The notes under the pieces were generated by a model that saw only the letters and a program-made list of their open reading frames with translations, made no database searches and was not told the DNA's origin. 64,000 nt of DNA from positions 1 to 64,000 of the forward strand of contig JAVJVZ010000040.1 of NCBI GenBank assembly GCA_040220855.1, in the 5' to 3' direction. This document shows, piece after piece, positions 32,354-41,618 of this stretch (its first letter is position 1; every line of letters begins with the position of its first letter). Source of the DNA: JACKNG01 sp040220855 (lineage in GTDB: Bacteria; Pseudomonadota; Gammaproteobacteria; Ga0077536). The position numbers and the translations under genes are program-made.

Positions 32354-35300
32354 ATGCTCGACCGACTCATTGAAGGGGCGCTCAGCCAGCGTCTGCTCGT
32401 ACTGGTGGCGACGCTCGCCCTGGCCGCCGCGGGCGCCTGGTCGTTCCGCGCGCTGCCCATCGACGCCTTTCCAGACATCTCGCCGACCCAGGTCAAGCTG
32501 ATTCTGAAAGCGCCCGGCATGACACCCGAGGAGGTCGAGACGCGCGTCATCGTGCCGCTCGAGCTCGAGCTGCTCGGCATTCCGCAACAAACCGTGCTGC
32601 GCTCGATGGCGAAGTACGCGATTGCCGACGTCACGCTCGATTTCACCGAAGGCACGGATATCTACTGGGCTCGCCAGCAGGTCGCCGAGCGCTTCGCGGC
32701 GGCGGTCGATGCGTTGCCGCCCGGAGTCAGCGGCGGCCTCGCACCGCTCGCGACACCGTTGTCGGACCTCTTCATGTTCACCATCGAGGGCGGCTCCCTC
32801 AGCGACGCCGAACGTCGCACGCTGCTCGACTGGACCTTGCGGCCGGCGCTGCGCACGATTCCCGGCGTCGCCGACGTCAACGCGCTGGGCGGGCGTGTCG
32901 AGACCTACACCGTGGTGCCCGATGCCGATGCGCTGGCACTGGCAGGCATCACGTTCGGCCACATCGTGGACGCCATCGAACGCAACAACCGCAACGATGG
33001 TGCCGGACGCCTCGAGGAGGGCGAGACCGCGCTCATCGTGCGCGCCGAGGGTGCCATCTACACGCTCGACGACCTGCGCAGCCTGGTCGTCGGCGAGCAC
33101 GCCGGCATGGCGGTGCGCCTCGGCGACGTCGCCGACGTGCATATCGACAGTCTCACCCGCCTCGGCGCGGTGACCCGCGACGGCAAGGGGGAAGCGGTGG
33201 AGGGCCTGGTGGTCGGGCTACGCGGTGCCGATGCACAGGCCGTCGTGCGCGGCGTACGCGAGCGCCTCGCCGAGCTGGCGCCGAGCCTGCCGCCCGGCGT
33301 GCGCATCGAGACGTTCTACGACCGCAGCACGCTGATCGAGCGCGCCGTCGGTACTGTCGGACGTGCCTTGGTCGAGGCCTGCGTGCTGGTCGTGCTGCTG
33401 CTGCTCGTGTTCCTCGGTGAAGTGCGCGCGGCGCTGGTCGTCGCCCTGATGCTGCCGCTCGCAGCGCTCGCGACCTTCGTCCTCATGCAGCTGACCGGCC
33501 TGTCGGCGAACCTGATGAGCCTGGGAGGTCTTGCCATCGCCATCGGCATGCTGGTGGACGCCGCGGTGGTGGTGGTGGAGAACGCCATCTCGCACCTCGG
33601 CGCCGCGCGTAGTCGGCGCCTGCCGCATCTGCACGTGATCTTCCGCGCCGCGAGCGAGGTCGCGGTGCCGGTTGCCGCCGGGATCCTCATCATCTGCCTC
33701 GTGTTCCTCCCCTTGCTGACCCTCACCGACCTCGAGGGCAAGCTGTTCGCGCCGGTCGCGATGACCATCGTCTTCGCGTTGGCCTCGTCGCTGCTGCTGT
33801 CGTTCACGGTGGTGCCGGTGCTCGCCTCGCTGGTGCTCCGCGCCGACGCCGAACATCGCGTGCCATGGCTCATGCGCTTGCTCGCGCGGGCCTATACGCC
33901 GCTGCTGCGCGTGGCGCTGGCACGCCCCCGCGCCGTCGTCGCCGCCGCGCTGATGATGCTCGCCATCGGCATTGCCGCCTACCTCGCAGTCGGCAAGACC
34001 TTCATGCCGACGATGGACGAGGGCGATCTCCTCATGCAGATCGAGAAGCTGCCCGCCATCGGACTCGAGGAGTCGGTTGCCACCGACCTGCGCGTCGAGC
34101 GCGCGCTGCTCGAGGCGATTCCCGAGATCGAACACATCGTCGCCCGTCTCGGCTCCGATGAGCTCGGCCTCGACCCGATGAGCCTGAACGACAGCGACGT
34201 CTTTCTCCAGCTCAAGCCCAAGGCGGAGTGGCGGGTGCCGGACAAGGCCTGGCTGGCCGACCAGATGCGCGAGGTGATGCGCGGATTTCCTGGCATCAAC
34301 TACGGCTTCACGCAGCCGATCGAGATGCGCGTAGCGGAGATGCTGACCGGCTCGCGCGGCGATCTCGCGGTCAAGGTGTTCGGTCCCGATCTCGCGACCC
34401 TGAATCGGCTTGCCGAGGAGGTCGAGCAGGTGCTGAACGAGACCCCCGGTGCGCAGGACGTGTTCCGCGTCACCAACGACGGCGTCGCCTACCTCACCAC
34501 GCGCATCGACCCCACGCGCGCTGGTCGCCTCGGAGTCGACGTGGCGACCATCGAGGACGAGCTGCGCGCGCGCGTCGAGGGGCGTCGTGCCGGTACGGTC
34601 ATCGAGAACGACCGCCGTATTCCGATCCTGGTACGCGGTAGCGAAACGTTGCGTGCGGATCCGGCGCGCTTCACCCGCGCCAGCATCGTCAACCGCGGTG
34701 GCATGCGCGTGCCGCTGTCTGAAGTTGCCGACATCGAACGCGTGCAGGGCCCGGTCAAGGTCGGTCGCGAGAACGCTTCGCGCTACGCCGTGGTGCAGGC
34801 CAACGTCAGTGGTCGTGACCTCGTCGGTTTCGTCGAGGATGCCCGCGAACGCGTCGCCGCTGGCGTGCAGCTGCCGCCCGGCTACCGCCTCGCCTGGGGC
34901 GGGCAGTTCGAGAACCAGCGACGTGCCGCGGCGCGTCTCGCGCTGGTCGTGCCGATCGCGCTGGGGCTCATCTTCGTGGTGCTGTTCTCGACCTTTGGTT
35001 CGCTGCGCCAGGCGTTGCTGGTGCTGGTCAATATTCCGTTCGCCCTGGTCGGTGGCGTCTGCGCGCTGTGGGCGAGCGGCGAGTACCTGTCGGTACCGGC
35101 GTCGGTGGGCTTCATCGCGCTGCTCGGCATCGCGGTGCTCAACGGCCTGGTGCTGGTGGTGTGCTTCAACCAGTTGCTCGCCACCGGTATGCCGCTCGCC
35201 GAGGCGGTCCGCGAGGGCGCCGAGCGCCGCCTGCGGCCGGTGCTCATGACCGCCGCGATCGCGGCCTTCGGTCTCGTGCCGATGCTCTTTGCCAGCGGCC

Positions 35301-35431
35301 CCGGCTCCGAGATCCAACGTCCCCTCGCCATCGTCGTGATTGGCGGACTGGTGACGTCGACCCTGTTGACCCTGCTATTGCTGCCGGTCCTGTTCCGGCG
35401 CTTCGGCCTGCCGCGAGGGAGCCAGCCATGA
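32354..35431 (+). CDS. heavy-metal efflux RND pump (CzcA family)
   Basis: This 1025-aa inner-membrane RND pump has 12 membrane helices and two large periplasmic loops. The family start (LALAAAGAWSFRALPIDAFP), LGGLAIAIGMLVDAAVVVVEN with the proton-relay Asp, and MPTMDEGDLLMQIEKLP are characteristic of CzcA/CusA. It uses the proton gradient to expel divalent or monovalent metal ions. The metal cannot be told from the sequence. It begins 8 bp after the adaptor gene and its last codons overlap the DUF3240 start. Confidence 0.93.
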   Translation: MLDRLIEGALSQRLLVLVATLALAAAGAWSFRALPIDAFPDISPTQVKLILKAPGMTPEEVETRVIVPLELELLGIPQQTVLRSMAKYAIADVTLDFTEGTDIYWARQQVAERFAAAVDALPPGVSGGLAPLATPLSDLFMFTIEGGSLSDAERRTLLDWTLRPALRTIPGVADVNALGGRVETYTVVPDADALALAGITFGHIVDAIERNNRNDGAGRLEEGETALIVRAEGAIYTLDDLRSLVVGEHAGMAVRLGDVADVHIDSLTRLGAVTRDGKGEAVEGLVVGLRGADAQAVVRGVRERLAELAPSLPPGVRIETFYDRSTLIERAVGTVGRALVEACVLVVLLLLVFLGEVRAALVVALMLPLAALATFVLMQLTGLSANLMSLGGLAIAIGMLVDAAVVVVENAISHLGAARSRRLPHLHVIFRAASEVAVPVAAGILIICLVFLPLLTLTDLEGKLFAPVAMTIVFALASSLLLSFTVVPVLASLVLRADAEHRVPWLMRLLARAYTPLLRVALARPRAVVAAALMMLAIGIAAYLAVGKTFMPTMDEGDLLMQIEKLPAIGLEESVATDLRVERALLEAIPEIEHIVARLGSDELGLDPMSLNDSDVFLQLKPKAEWRVPDKAWLADQMREVMRGFPGINYGFTQPIEMRVAEMLTGSRGDLAVKVFGPDLATLNRLAEEVEQVLNETPGAQDVFRVTNDGVAYLTTRIDPTRAGRLGVDVATIEDELRARVEGRRAGTVIENDRRIPILVRGSETLRADPARFTRASIVNRGGMRVPLSEVADIERVQGPVKVGRENASRYAVVQANVSGRDLVGFVEDARERVAAGVQLPPGYRLAWGGQFENQRRAAARLALVVPIALGLIFVVLFSTFGSLRQALLVLVNIPFALVGGVCALWASGEYLSVPASVGFIALLGIAVLNGLVLVVCFNQLLATGMPLAEAVREGAERRLRPVLMTAAIAAFGLVPMLFASGPGSEIQRPLAIVVIGGLVTSTLLTLLLLPVLFRRFGLPRGSQP

Positions 35432-35742
35432 ACGCAGCCGTGCTTGCACGCCTCACCCTGATTTATCCGCCTGCCCTCGAGGCCACCATCATCGAGCTGC
35501 TGCTCGAGCACGAGCCCGAGCTGCCCGGCTTCACCACCATCGACTGCGAGGGGCATGGTGCCGATTTCGACGTGGCCAGCGTGCGCGAGCGCGTGCGCGG
35601 ACGCGTCGCGCGCGGCATGCTCGTGATGGTGCTTCCCCAGGTCGGCGTCGACGGTGTCATTACCGCGCTCGCCGCGCACATCCGTAACCCCGAGGTGCAT
35701 TGGTGGGTGGTGCCGGTGAGCGCCTACGGGCAGCTGGCATGA
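35428..35742 (+). CDS. DUF3240 family protein of the efflux operon
   Basis: This 104-aa, probably cytoplasmic protein has a ferredoxin-like alpha-beta layout (ARLTLIYPPALEATIIELLL near the start). DUF3240 proteins are found next to CzcA-type pumps, and a role in metal sensing or regulation has been proposed by their likeness to PII-type folds; this is not established. It overlaps the pump stop (ATGA) and the next gene overlaps its own stop, showing tight coupling within the operon. Confidence 0.8.
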   Translation: MNAAVLARLTLIYPPALEATIIELLLEHEPELPGFTTIDCEGHGADFDVASVRERVRGRVARGMLVMVLPQVGVDGVITALAAHIRNPEVHWWVVPVSAYGQLA

Positions 35743-37022
35743 GGCGGGCCATCCAGGTTGTCGCCCTGCTGCTTGCCGGGTGCACGGCGCAGCCCCTGGC
35801 GGCCGCGGAGTTCCTGCCGCCACCGGAGACCGCCGAGGCGGCCATCGAGGCGTTGCCGATGGTGCGTGCCGCACGCATGCGGGTCGACGAATCGCGCGCC
35901 CGGGGCGACGCGCTCGCGGCCGGACCCTACGGCCTGCAGGCCCAGTTCATGCCCGGCGTGCGCAACGAGCACCACGGGCCGATGTACAGCGAGTGGGAGG
36001 CGCAGCTCACGCGCAGTCTGCGCCTGCCGGACAAGGCGGCACTCGATCGCGCGCTTGGCGAGGCCGGAACGGAGGCGGCCACGCTCGCCGTCGACGACGC
36101 CCGCCATGCCGGTGCGCGCGTGCTGCTCGAACGCTGGTTCGAATGGCTGCGCGCGGCACATCGCACGCGCCTGCTCGAGGCGCAGCGCGAGACGCTGGTC
36201 GCCGAGCGCGCGACCATCGCCAGGCGTGTGGCGCTCGGCGACGTCGCCGCACTCGATCTCGATCGTGCCGAGGCGACCGTCGCCGAACTCGGCGTGGCGA
36301 TCGCAGAGGCACGACGGCTTCGCGAGGAGGCGCGCGTGGCACTGGTCACGGACTTCCCGCAACTCGTGCTTCCGGCGGCACCGCCCGCAATTCCGTTGCC
36401 ACGCCACACCGCGCCGACCGACGACGCGCTGGTCGGCCGCATCGTTGACCGCAGCCACGAGATCGGCATCGCCGAGACCATCGCGGCCGGGCAGGATCTC
36501 ACCGCGCGACGCAGCGCCGCGAGTCGCCGACCCGACCCATCGATCGGCCTGCGCTTGCTCGATGAGGGCAATCACCAGGAACAGCTGGTCGGGCTGGTGC
36601 TGCAGTGGTCGTTTCCGACCGCGGCAAACCGCGCCACCGCGATAGCCGAGGGGCATCTCGCGGCGGCCCGGGCGGTGGAGGCCGAGGCGGTGCGGCGCGA
36701 TGTCGAGCGCGGCGCGCGCCAGCTCCTCGCGGCGCTGCCGGCGCGCATCTCGGCATGGGAAGCGGCGCGTGTCGCGCTGGCGTCGAGCAAGGCAGCGCTC
36801 GCGCGCGTCGAAGCCGCGTATACCCTCGGCGAGGCCGGGTTCAGCGATCTCGGTCTCGCGCGGCGTCAGCACCAGGGCGCTGCCGAGCACGAGCTGCTGG
36901 CGCGCCTCGATCTGCACGAGAGCTGGTTGCGCATCGATGTCGACAGCCACGAGCTGTGGGCGCGGCACCTCCATGCCGACGACCACGATCACGTCCGCGT
37001 GGAGACATTGATGGCGCCGTGA
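35739..37022 (+). CDS. TolC-family outer membrane efflux protein
   Basis: This 427-aa protein is of the OEP/CzcC type, with a signal sequence ending LLLAGCTAQ, a likely lipoprotein site at Cys15. Two long alpha-helical repeats (about 90-210 and 270-400) carry the TolC-type helices, seen in RRVALGDVAALDLDRAEATV and VEAAYTLGEAGFSDLGLARR. It forms the outer-membrane channel for the pump upstream. The C-terminus HADDHDHVRVETLMAP is His/Asp-rich and may bind metal. The start at 35739 overlaps the DUF3240 stop by four bases. Confidence 0.9.
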   Translation: MRRAIQVVALLLAGCTAQPLAAAEFLPPPETAEAAIEALPMVRAARMRVDESRARGDALAAGPYGLQAQFMPGVRNEHHGPMYSEWEAQLTRSLRLPDKAALDRALGEAGTEAATLAVDDARHAGARVLLERWFEWLRAAHRTRLLEAQRETLVAERATIARRVALGDVAALDLDRAEATVAELGVAIAEARRLREEARVALVTDFPQLVLPAAPPAIPLPRHTAPTDDALVGRIVDRSHEIGIAETIAAGQDLTARRSAASRRPDPSIGLRLLDEGNHQEQLVGLVLQWSFPTAANRATAIAEGHLAAARAVEAEAVRRDVERGARQLLAALPARISAWEAARVALASSKAALARVEAAYTLGEAGFSDLGLARRQHQGAAEHELLARLDLHESWLRIDVDSHELWARHLHADDHDHVRVETLMAP

Positions 37023-37262
37023 ATCACGCCGCTGCGCTGGCGCCGACACGGCCGGCCGACGTCCCGCGGGTGCGGGTACGCAGCAGTAGCGGATGCGGGC
37101 GCCTGAACTCCGAGCAGCGCTTCCGGCAGGTCCGGGCGCGCAGGAAACGTCTGCAGGTTCTGTCATCGAATTCCTCCGGATCCATCCGGCGGCAGGCGCC
37201 GCCTCCGACGGCGTGCCGCTGGATTGCACCGCTGACGGGCGATTCGCGTCCCCAGGGTGCGT

Positions 37263-37278
37263 TGGCACGTTGAATGCT
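37263..37278 (+). promoter_or_regulatory. putative sigma-54 promoter
   Basis: TGGCACG-TTGA-ATGCT matches the sigma-54 consensus TGGCACG-N4-TTGCW at all but one position. The invariant GG and GC are 12 bases apart. It is 35 bp before the CcdA-like gene. An NtrC-type activator is encoded 3 kb away at 40179. Confidence 0.65.
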
Positions 37279-37312
37279 TCCAGTGCGGCTTTGTCATCAA
37301 CGAGAACTCCGC

Positions 37313-38005
37313 ATGGACAATCTGAGCCAGGCGCTCGAGCTGCACCCGCTGCTGGCCGTCGCGATGGTCTTCGCCGGCGGCGTGGCGGTCAGCTTCACCC
37401 CCTGCATCTATCCGATCGTGCCAATCACGCTCGGTGTCATCGGCGCCCGTAGTACCGGCACGCGCTGGCATGGCTTCGTGCTGTCGTCGGTATACGTGCT
37501 CGGCATGGCCCTGACCTACGCCACGCTGGGCGCCTTTGCCGCGTTGTCGGGACGGCTGTTCGGGCAGCTGTCGGCGAGTCCATGGACGCACCTCGCGGTG
37601 GCGAACCTGTGCCTGCTGTTCGGCTTGTCCATGCTCGACGTCTTTCAACTACCTCAGCTCGGTCTGAATGCCGGGCCGGCACAGAGCGGCCCGCGCGGCT
37701 TCGTCGGCGTGTTCCTGTTCGGCATGGTGGCCGGGCTGATCGTCGGGCCATGCACGGCACCGGTGCTCGGCACGCTGCTCGTGTACGTCGGTTCCCAGGG
37801 CAACCTTGCCTATGGCTTCTTGCTATTGCTCGCTTTCGGCTACGGCATCGGGTTCCTGCTCATTCTGCTCGGCACGTTCACTGGTCTGATGACTTCGCTG
37901 CCGCGCAGCGGCACCTGGATGGTGCGCGTGAAGAAGCTGTTCGGCTGGGGAATGGTGTTCGTGGCCGAGTATCTCTTCATCAAGTCCGGAGAACTGTTCA
38001 TATGA
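37313..38005 (+). CDS. CcdA/DsbD-type thiol-disulfide membrane protein
   Basis: This 230-aa protein has six hydrophobic segments and the two membrane cysteines of the DsbD beta domain: Cys31 in SFTPCIYPI and another in VGPCTAPV. It should carry reducing equivalents from cytoplasmic thioredoxin across the inner membrane. The TlpA-like gene follows with a 4-bp overlap and is the expected electron acceptor. The start at 37313 lies 35 bp after a sigma-54 promoter match. Confidence 0.9.
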   Translation: MDNLSQALELHPLLAVAMVFAGGVAVSFTPCIYPIVPITLGVIGARSTGTRWHGFVLSSVYVLGMALTYATLGAFAALSGRLFGQLSASPWTHLAVANLCLLFGLSMLDVFQLPQLGLNAGPAQSGPRGFVGVFLFGMVAGLIVGPCTAPVLGTLLVYVGSQGNLAYGFLLLLAFGYGIGFLLILLGTFTGLMTSLPRSGTWMVRVKKLFGWGMVFVAEYLFIKSGELFI

Positions 38006-38505
38006 TGGTCCCAAGACGCATCGGGCCCCTCGTGCGCGGCATCCTCTTTTCCGTCGCACTGCTCGCAAGCCTGCCTCCCGCCGGCGCCGACACACTCGAT
38101 GACGAGCGCCGATTCAGCGTGGTCGATCTCGCTGAGCAGCCGGTCGACCTCGCTGCATTGCTGGCGACGCACAGGGCCGTGCTGGTCAACTTCTGGGCCA
38201 GCTGGTGCGCGCTGTGCAAGGAGGAGATCCCGGCGTTGGCCCGGCTGCACGAGCGCAGTGGCGAGGAGGGTATCGCCATCATCGGCGTCAACGTCGGCGA
38301 GTCTGCACGCAAAGTGCAGGCCTATGCCGAGCGACTCGGTATCAACTACCCGGTAGTCCTCGACCCGGATTCCGAGCTCGCCGAAGCGTGGAACGTCGTC
38401 GGTCTGCCGCTCAGCATGCTGGTGCACGCTGACGGCACGCTGAGCGGCCCGTATAGCGGGTATACGCAACAGATGCAGGACGACATCGCGGCGGTGCTGG
38501 AATGA
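38002..38505 (+). CDS. TlpA/ResA-type periplasmic thioredoxin-like protein
   Basis: This 167-aa protein has an N-terminal signal or anchor (GILFSVALLASLPPAGAD) and a thioredoxin fold with active site W-C69-A-L-C72-K (NFWASWCALCKEE). The cis-Pro region is VVGLPLSMLV. It likely reduces disulfides in the periplasm, for cytochrome c maturation or repair, fed by the CcdA-type gene it overlaps. The lipoprotein gene downstream also overlaps it by 4 bp and may be its client. Confidence 0.9.
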   Translation: MMVPRRIGPLVRGILFSVALLASLPPAGADTLDDERRFSVVDLAEQPVDLAALLATHRAVLVNFWASWCALCKEEIPALARLHERSGEEGIAIIGVNVGESARKVQAYAERLGINYPVVLDPDSELAEAWNVVGLPLSMLVHADGTLSGPYSGYTQQMQDDIAAVLE

Positions 38506-40106
38506 TGCCCGCGCGGCTCTCGCGGGTAATCGCGTTTGCACTGCTCGGTTCGATCATCCTGTCCGGCTGCGCGGCACCTCCAGTTCGCGACGACGGTGGC
38601 GAATCCTCATTCGCCGCCGCCGTCGTCACGCTGCTCGGTGACGCCAAGGCCGGGGACGCGCGCTACCTGTCAGTGCAGGGGCGTCCCTGGTTGGTGTTCG
38701 ACCAGCAGGCGAGGGAGTCATTCGGCGCTTACCCCGAGGGGGCATCCGAGGGTGATGCGCGCGCCTTCCTCTCACGCACCCTCCGTCGCGCCGCGACGCT
38801 CGGCAACGAGCGCACGCGCCTCGAGCTGCCGCGCGTTCCGCAGGATCAGCTCGCCCGATTCGCCGATGCCCATGGACTGGTCGTCGGCGAGGATGTCCTG
38901 GCGGTGATCAACCGCGAGTACGTCGCCGCGAGCAGCCGCCTGCTCGAGCAGGAACTTGCCAGGGTAGAGGCAATCACTTCCACGACCGGGTTCGACGCCT
39001 ATCGCGAGGATCTCGAGTCGCATATCGAGGAGTCCATCAAGACCCGTGGCCGCACCTGGCGGCAGCTCGCGATGCTGCCGCTGCTGCCGTTCGTGAAACT
39101 GTGGATGGGCTTCCACGTCGCCAGCGCTGCCGACCACGTGGTGACGGGCGATTTCTCCGACGCGACGCTTTACCTGCCGCCGGACGCGCCCGCAGCACAG
39201 CGCGATGCCGATCCGGCCTTGCTCGACGATGCCACGCTGCTGGCGCGTTACGCGCCGGTCATCGCCATCGAGAACGCGGACACGGTGAGCTACGATCCGA
39301 ACGCCGATCGTTTCGGCGAGGTGTACATGAGCGGGGCGGATCTTCGCCAGGCGCAGCCGCTCATCGACGTGGAGCACCCTGCGGTCTACACGTATGTTCA
39401 GGACGTCACCATCGACGGTGTCGCGCTGAAGCAGCTCGTCTACACGTTCTGGTTCCCGGAGCGCCCGCGCCTGAACGGCGGCTTCGATCCCGAAGTCGGC
39501 GCCACGCAGGGTGCGATCATCCGCGTGACGCTCGACGACGCGAACCGGCCGGTTGTCTACGAGAACGTGTCCAGCTGTGGCTGCTACTACAAGGTCTTTC
39601 CCTCCGTCGACCTGGAACAGCGCGCCGCACGCGAGTTCGGGGCGCCGCTCAAGCGCAAGCATTTCACGTTGGAGAACGATGTGCCGCGCAAGATAGACGT
39701 CAGCATGCCCAACCTCGTCGCCGGGTCCGGTGACGAGCGGGTGCTCGCATCCTACACGGCAGGGGCGCACGACGTGGCCTCGATCGAGCCGTTTGCGGGC
39801 GTCGATGGTCGCGCGCACCGGACCTACCGCATCCTGCCCTACGAGGCACTCGAGAATCTGCCCTTCAACGGCGCCACTATCAGTATGTTCGACGAGGACG
39901 GACTGGTGCGCAGTGCCGATCGCCTCGAAGCGACCCTGCTCGCGGCATCTGGGATGTATCACGCCGGCACCCCGCGCCAGCGCGGCACGCTGATGATCTA
40001 CTTCGACCAGGCTGATTTCGATGATCCCACCTTGCTGACGCGCTACCTGCGCCTGCCGACTGGCGCGTTCGTCTCGGCTCGGGGCATGCGTGCGGCGGGC
40101 AACTGA
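38502..40106 (+). CDS. uncharacterised lipoprotein coupled to the thioredoxin pair
   Basis: This 534-aa protein has a lipoprotein signal (LLGSIILSGC, acylated Cys23) and is probably envelope-bound. I do not recognise a domain. Visible points are an acidic, globular body, the motif ENVSSCGCYYKVFPS with two cysteines one residue apart, and a hydrophobic stretch around 175-190 (LAMLPLLPFVKLWMGFHVAS). The cysteine pair and the 4-bp overlap with a thioredoxin-like gene suggest a redox client, but this is inference. It shares the sigma-54 promoter candidate at 37263 through the operon. Confidence 0.7.
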   Translation: MMPARLSRVIAFALLGSIILSGCAAPPVRDDGGESSFAAAVVTLLGDAKAGDARYLSVQGRPWLVFDQQARESFGAYPEGASEGDARAFLSRTLRRAATLGNERTRLELPRVPQDQLARFADAHGLVVGEDVLAVINREYVAASSRLLEQELARVEAITSTTGFDAYREDLESHIEESIKTRGRTWRQLAMLPLLPFVKLWMGFHVASAADHVVTGDFSDATLYLPPDAPAAQRDADPALLDDATLLARYAPVIAIENADTVSYDPNADRFGEVYMSGADLRQAQPLIDVEHPAVYTYVQDVTIDGVALKQLVYTFWFPERPRLNGGFDPEVGATQGAIIRVTLDDANRPVVYENVSSCGCYYKVFPSVDLEQRAAREFGAPLKRKHFTLENDVPRKIDVSMPNLVAGSGDERVLASYTAGAHDVASIEPFAGVDGRAHRTYRILPYEALENLPFNGATISMFDEDGLVRSADRLEATLLAASGMYHAGTPRQRGTLMIYFDQADFDDPTLLTRYLRLPTGAFVSARGMRAAGN

Positions 40107-40178
40107 ACGGCTTCGAATCCGGTGGTGGCACCATCGGCGCCGGCGCGGGCCCGGACGCCGGCGATGGCAACGCGATGT

Positions 40179-41579
40179 TCAGCGCAAACCGAGTTTCTTG
40201 AGCTTGTACCAGAGTGTGCGTTCGCTGATGTCGAGCAGGCGCGAAGCGCGCGCCTTGTTGTCTTCGCTCTGCGTGAGCGCGGCTTCGATCAGTGCGCGTT
40301 CCAAGGCTTCCGTGCGCGCCTGCAGGTTGAGGCCGGGTTCGTCGGCGCTCGCACCCGGGTCGAGCGGCGCTGGGGCGAGGGCCGCAGGGACGCTCGGACG
40401 TTTGGCCGCCGTCGACGCCGCGCCCAGCTCACGCGCGATCAGCGCTTCAGGCGGGTGGATGGCGCCGAGCAGCACCACGCGGCCCATGAGGTTGTCGAGT
40501 TCGCGTACGTTGCCGGGCCAGTCGTGGGCCTCGAGCAGCGCAAGCGCGTCCGCGCTGAGCGGCGGCGCTTCGCGCCCGAGACGTTGCGCGTGACGAGCGG
40601 CGAAATGCGCGGCCAGCAGCGGCACGTCGCCCGGCCGTTCGCGCAGGGCGGGCACCTCCAGGCGCATGCCCTCCAGTCGGTAGAACAGATCCTCGCGCAA
40701 ACGCTGCTCGACGACCGCCGTGCGCGGGTCGCGATTGGTCGCGGCGATGACGCGCAAATCGAGGTCGATGCGCCGGTTGCTGCCTACTCTCTCGATATAG
40801 TTCTCCTGCAGCACGCGCAGCAGGCGCGCCTGCAGTGCTGCCGGCATCTCGGTAATCTCGTCGAGGAACACCGAGCCGCCGTCCGATATCTCGAACTTGC
40901 CGGCGCGCTCGCGGGCAGCGCCGGTGAAGGCGCCGCGCACATGTCCGAAGAGCTCGCTCTCCAGCATGCTCTCGGGGATGGCGGCGCAGTTGATCGGCAC
41001 GAACAGGCCACTACGACCGGAGGCTTCGTGGATGGCACGAGCGACCAGTTCCTTGCCGGTGCCGGTTTCGCCGGTGATGAGCACGGGGACGGTGCTCGGT
41101 GCGACCTCGGCAATGAGCTCGTAGAGCGCTCGCATCGGCGGGCTGTCGCCCACGAACTGATTCCAGCCCGCAGCCAGTTCGTCGCGGAGGAAGCGGTTCT
41201 CACGTTGTACCTGCCCGATGTTCAGGGCGCGCTGCACGGCCAGTTCGACGGTTTCGACCTCGAACGGACGCACGATGTAGTCGACCGCTCCCTGTTTCAT
41301 CGCCGCTACGGCGGATTCCACCGTGCCGTGCGCCGTGACCACGATGACCGGCGGCGAATCATCCCGTGCGCCGAGTGCACGCAGCAGTTCGAGACCGTCC
41401 ATCACCGGCATGCGCATGTCGGTGATGACGACGTCGACCGGCTCGCTTTCGATGACCTCGAGCGCAGCGCGGCCGTGGTCGGCGCGCAGCACGTCGAGGC
41501 CCATGTCGACGAGCATGATTTCAAGGATGCGTTGCATCTTCAGCTCGTCGTCGACGACGAGCACGGTATGTCTGGCCAT
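40179..41579 (-). CDS. NtrC-family sigma-54-dependent response regulator
   Basis: This 466-aa activator has a receiver domain with Asp54 in VVITDMRMPVMDG and an AAA+ domain with Walker A GETGTGKELVAR. The sigma-54-contact motif GAFTGAARERAGKFE and Walker B GGSVFLDEI are present, as is a Fis-type HTH (KARASRLLDISERTLWYKLK). It activates sigma-54 promoters. The kinase ends 39 bp upstream on the same strand. Two promoter matches within 5 kb (37263, 45129) are candidate targets. Confidence 0.95.
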   Translation of the reverse strand: MARHTVLVVDDELKMQRILEIMLVDMGLDVLRADHGRAALEVIESEPVDVVITDMRMPVMDGLELLRALGARDDSPPVIVVTAHGTVESAVAAMKQGAVDYIVRPFEVETVELAVQRALNIGQVQRENRFLRDELAAGWNQFVGDSPPMRALYELIAEVAPSTVPVLITGETGTGKELVARAIHEASGRSGLFVPINCAAIPESMLESELFGHVRGAFTGAARERAGKFEISDGGSVFLDEITEMPAALQARLLRVLQENYIERVGSNRRIDLDLRVIAATNRDPRTAVVEQRLREDLFYRLEGMRLEVPALRERPGDVPLLAAHFAARHAQRLGREAPPLSADALALLEAHDWPGNVRELDNLMGRVVLLGAIHPPEALIARELGAASTAAKRPSVPAALAPAPLDPGASADEPGLNLQARTEALERALIEAALTQSEDNKARASRLLDISERTLWYKLKKLGLR

Positions 41580-41618
41580 GCGGAAGTGCTCTTGGTTGGT
41601 GCGTGGCGCGGTGCCCCC

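Noticed and set aside
33218..35317. A 699-codon open frame antisense to the RND pump
   Set aside because: It is the shadow of an unmistakable CzcA-type gene and has a His/Gln/Arg-rich composition.
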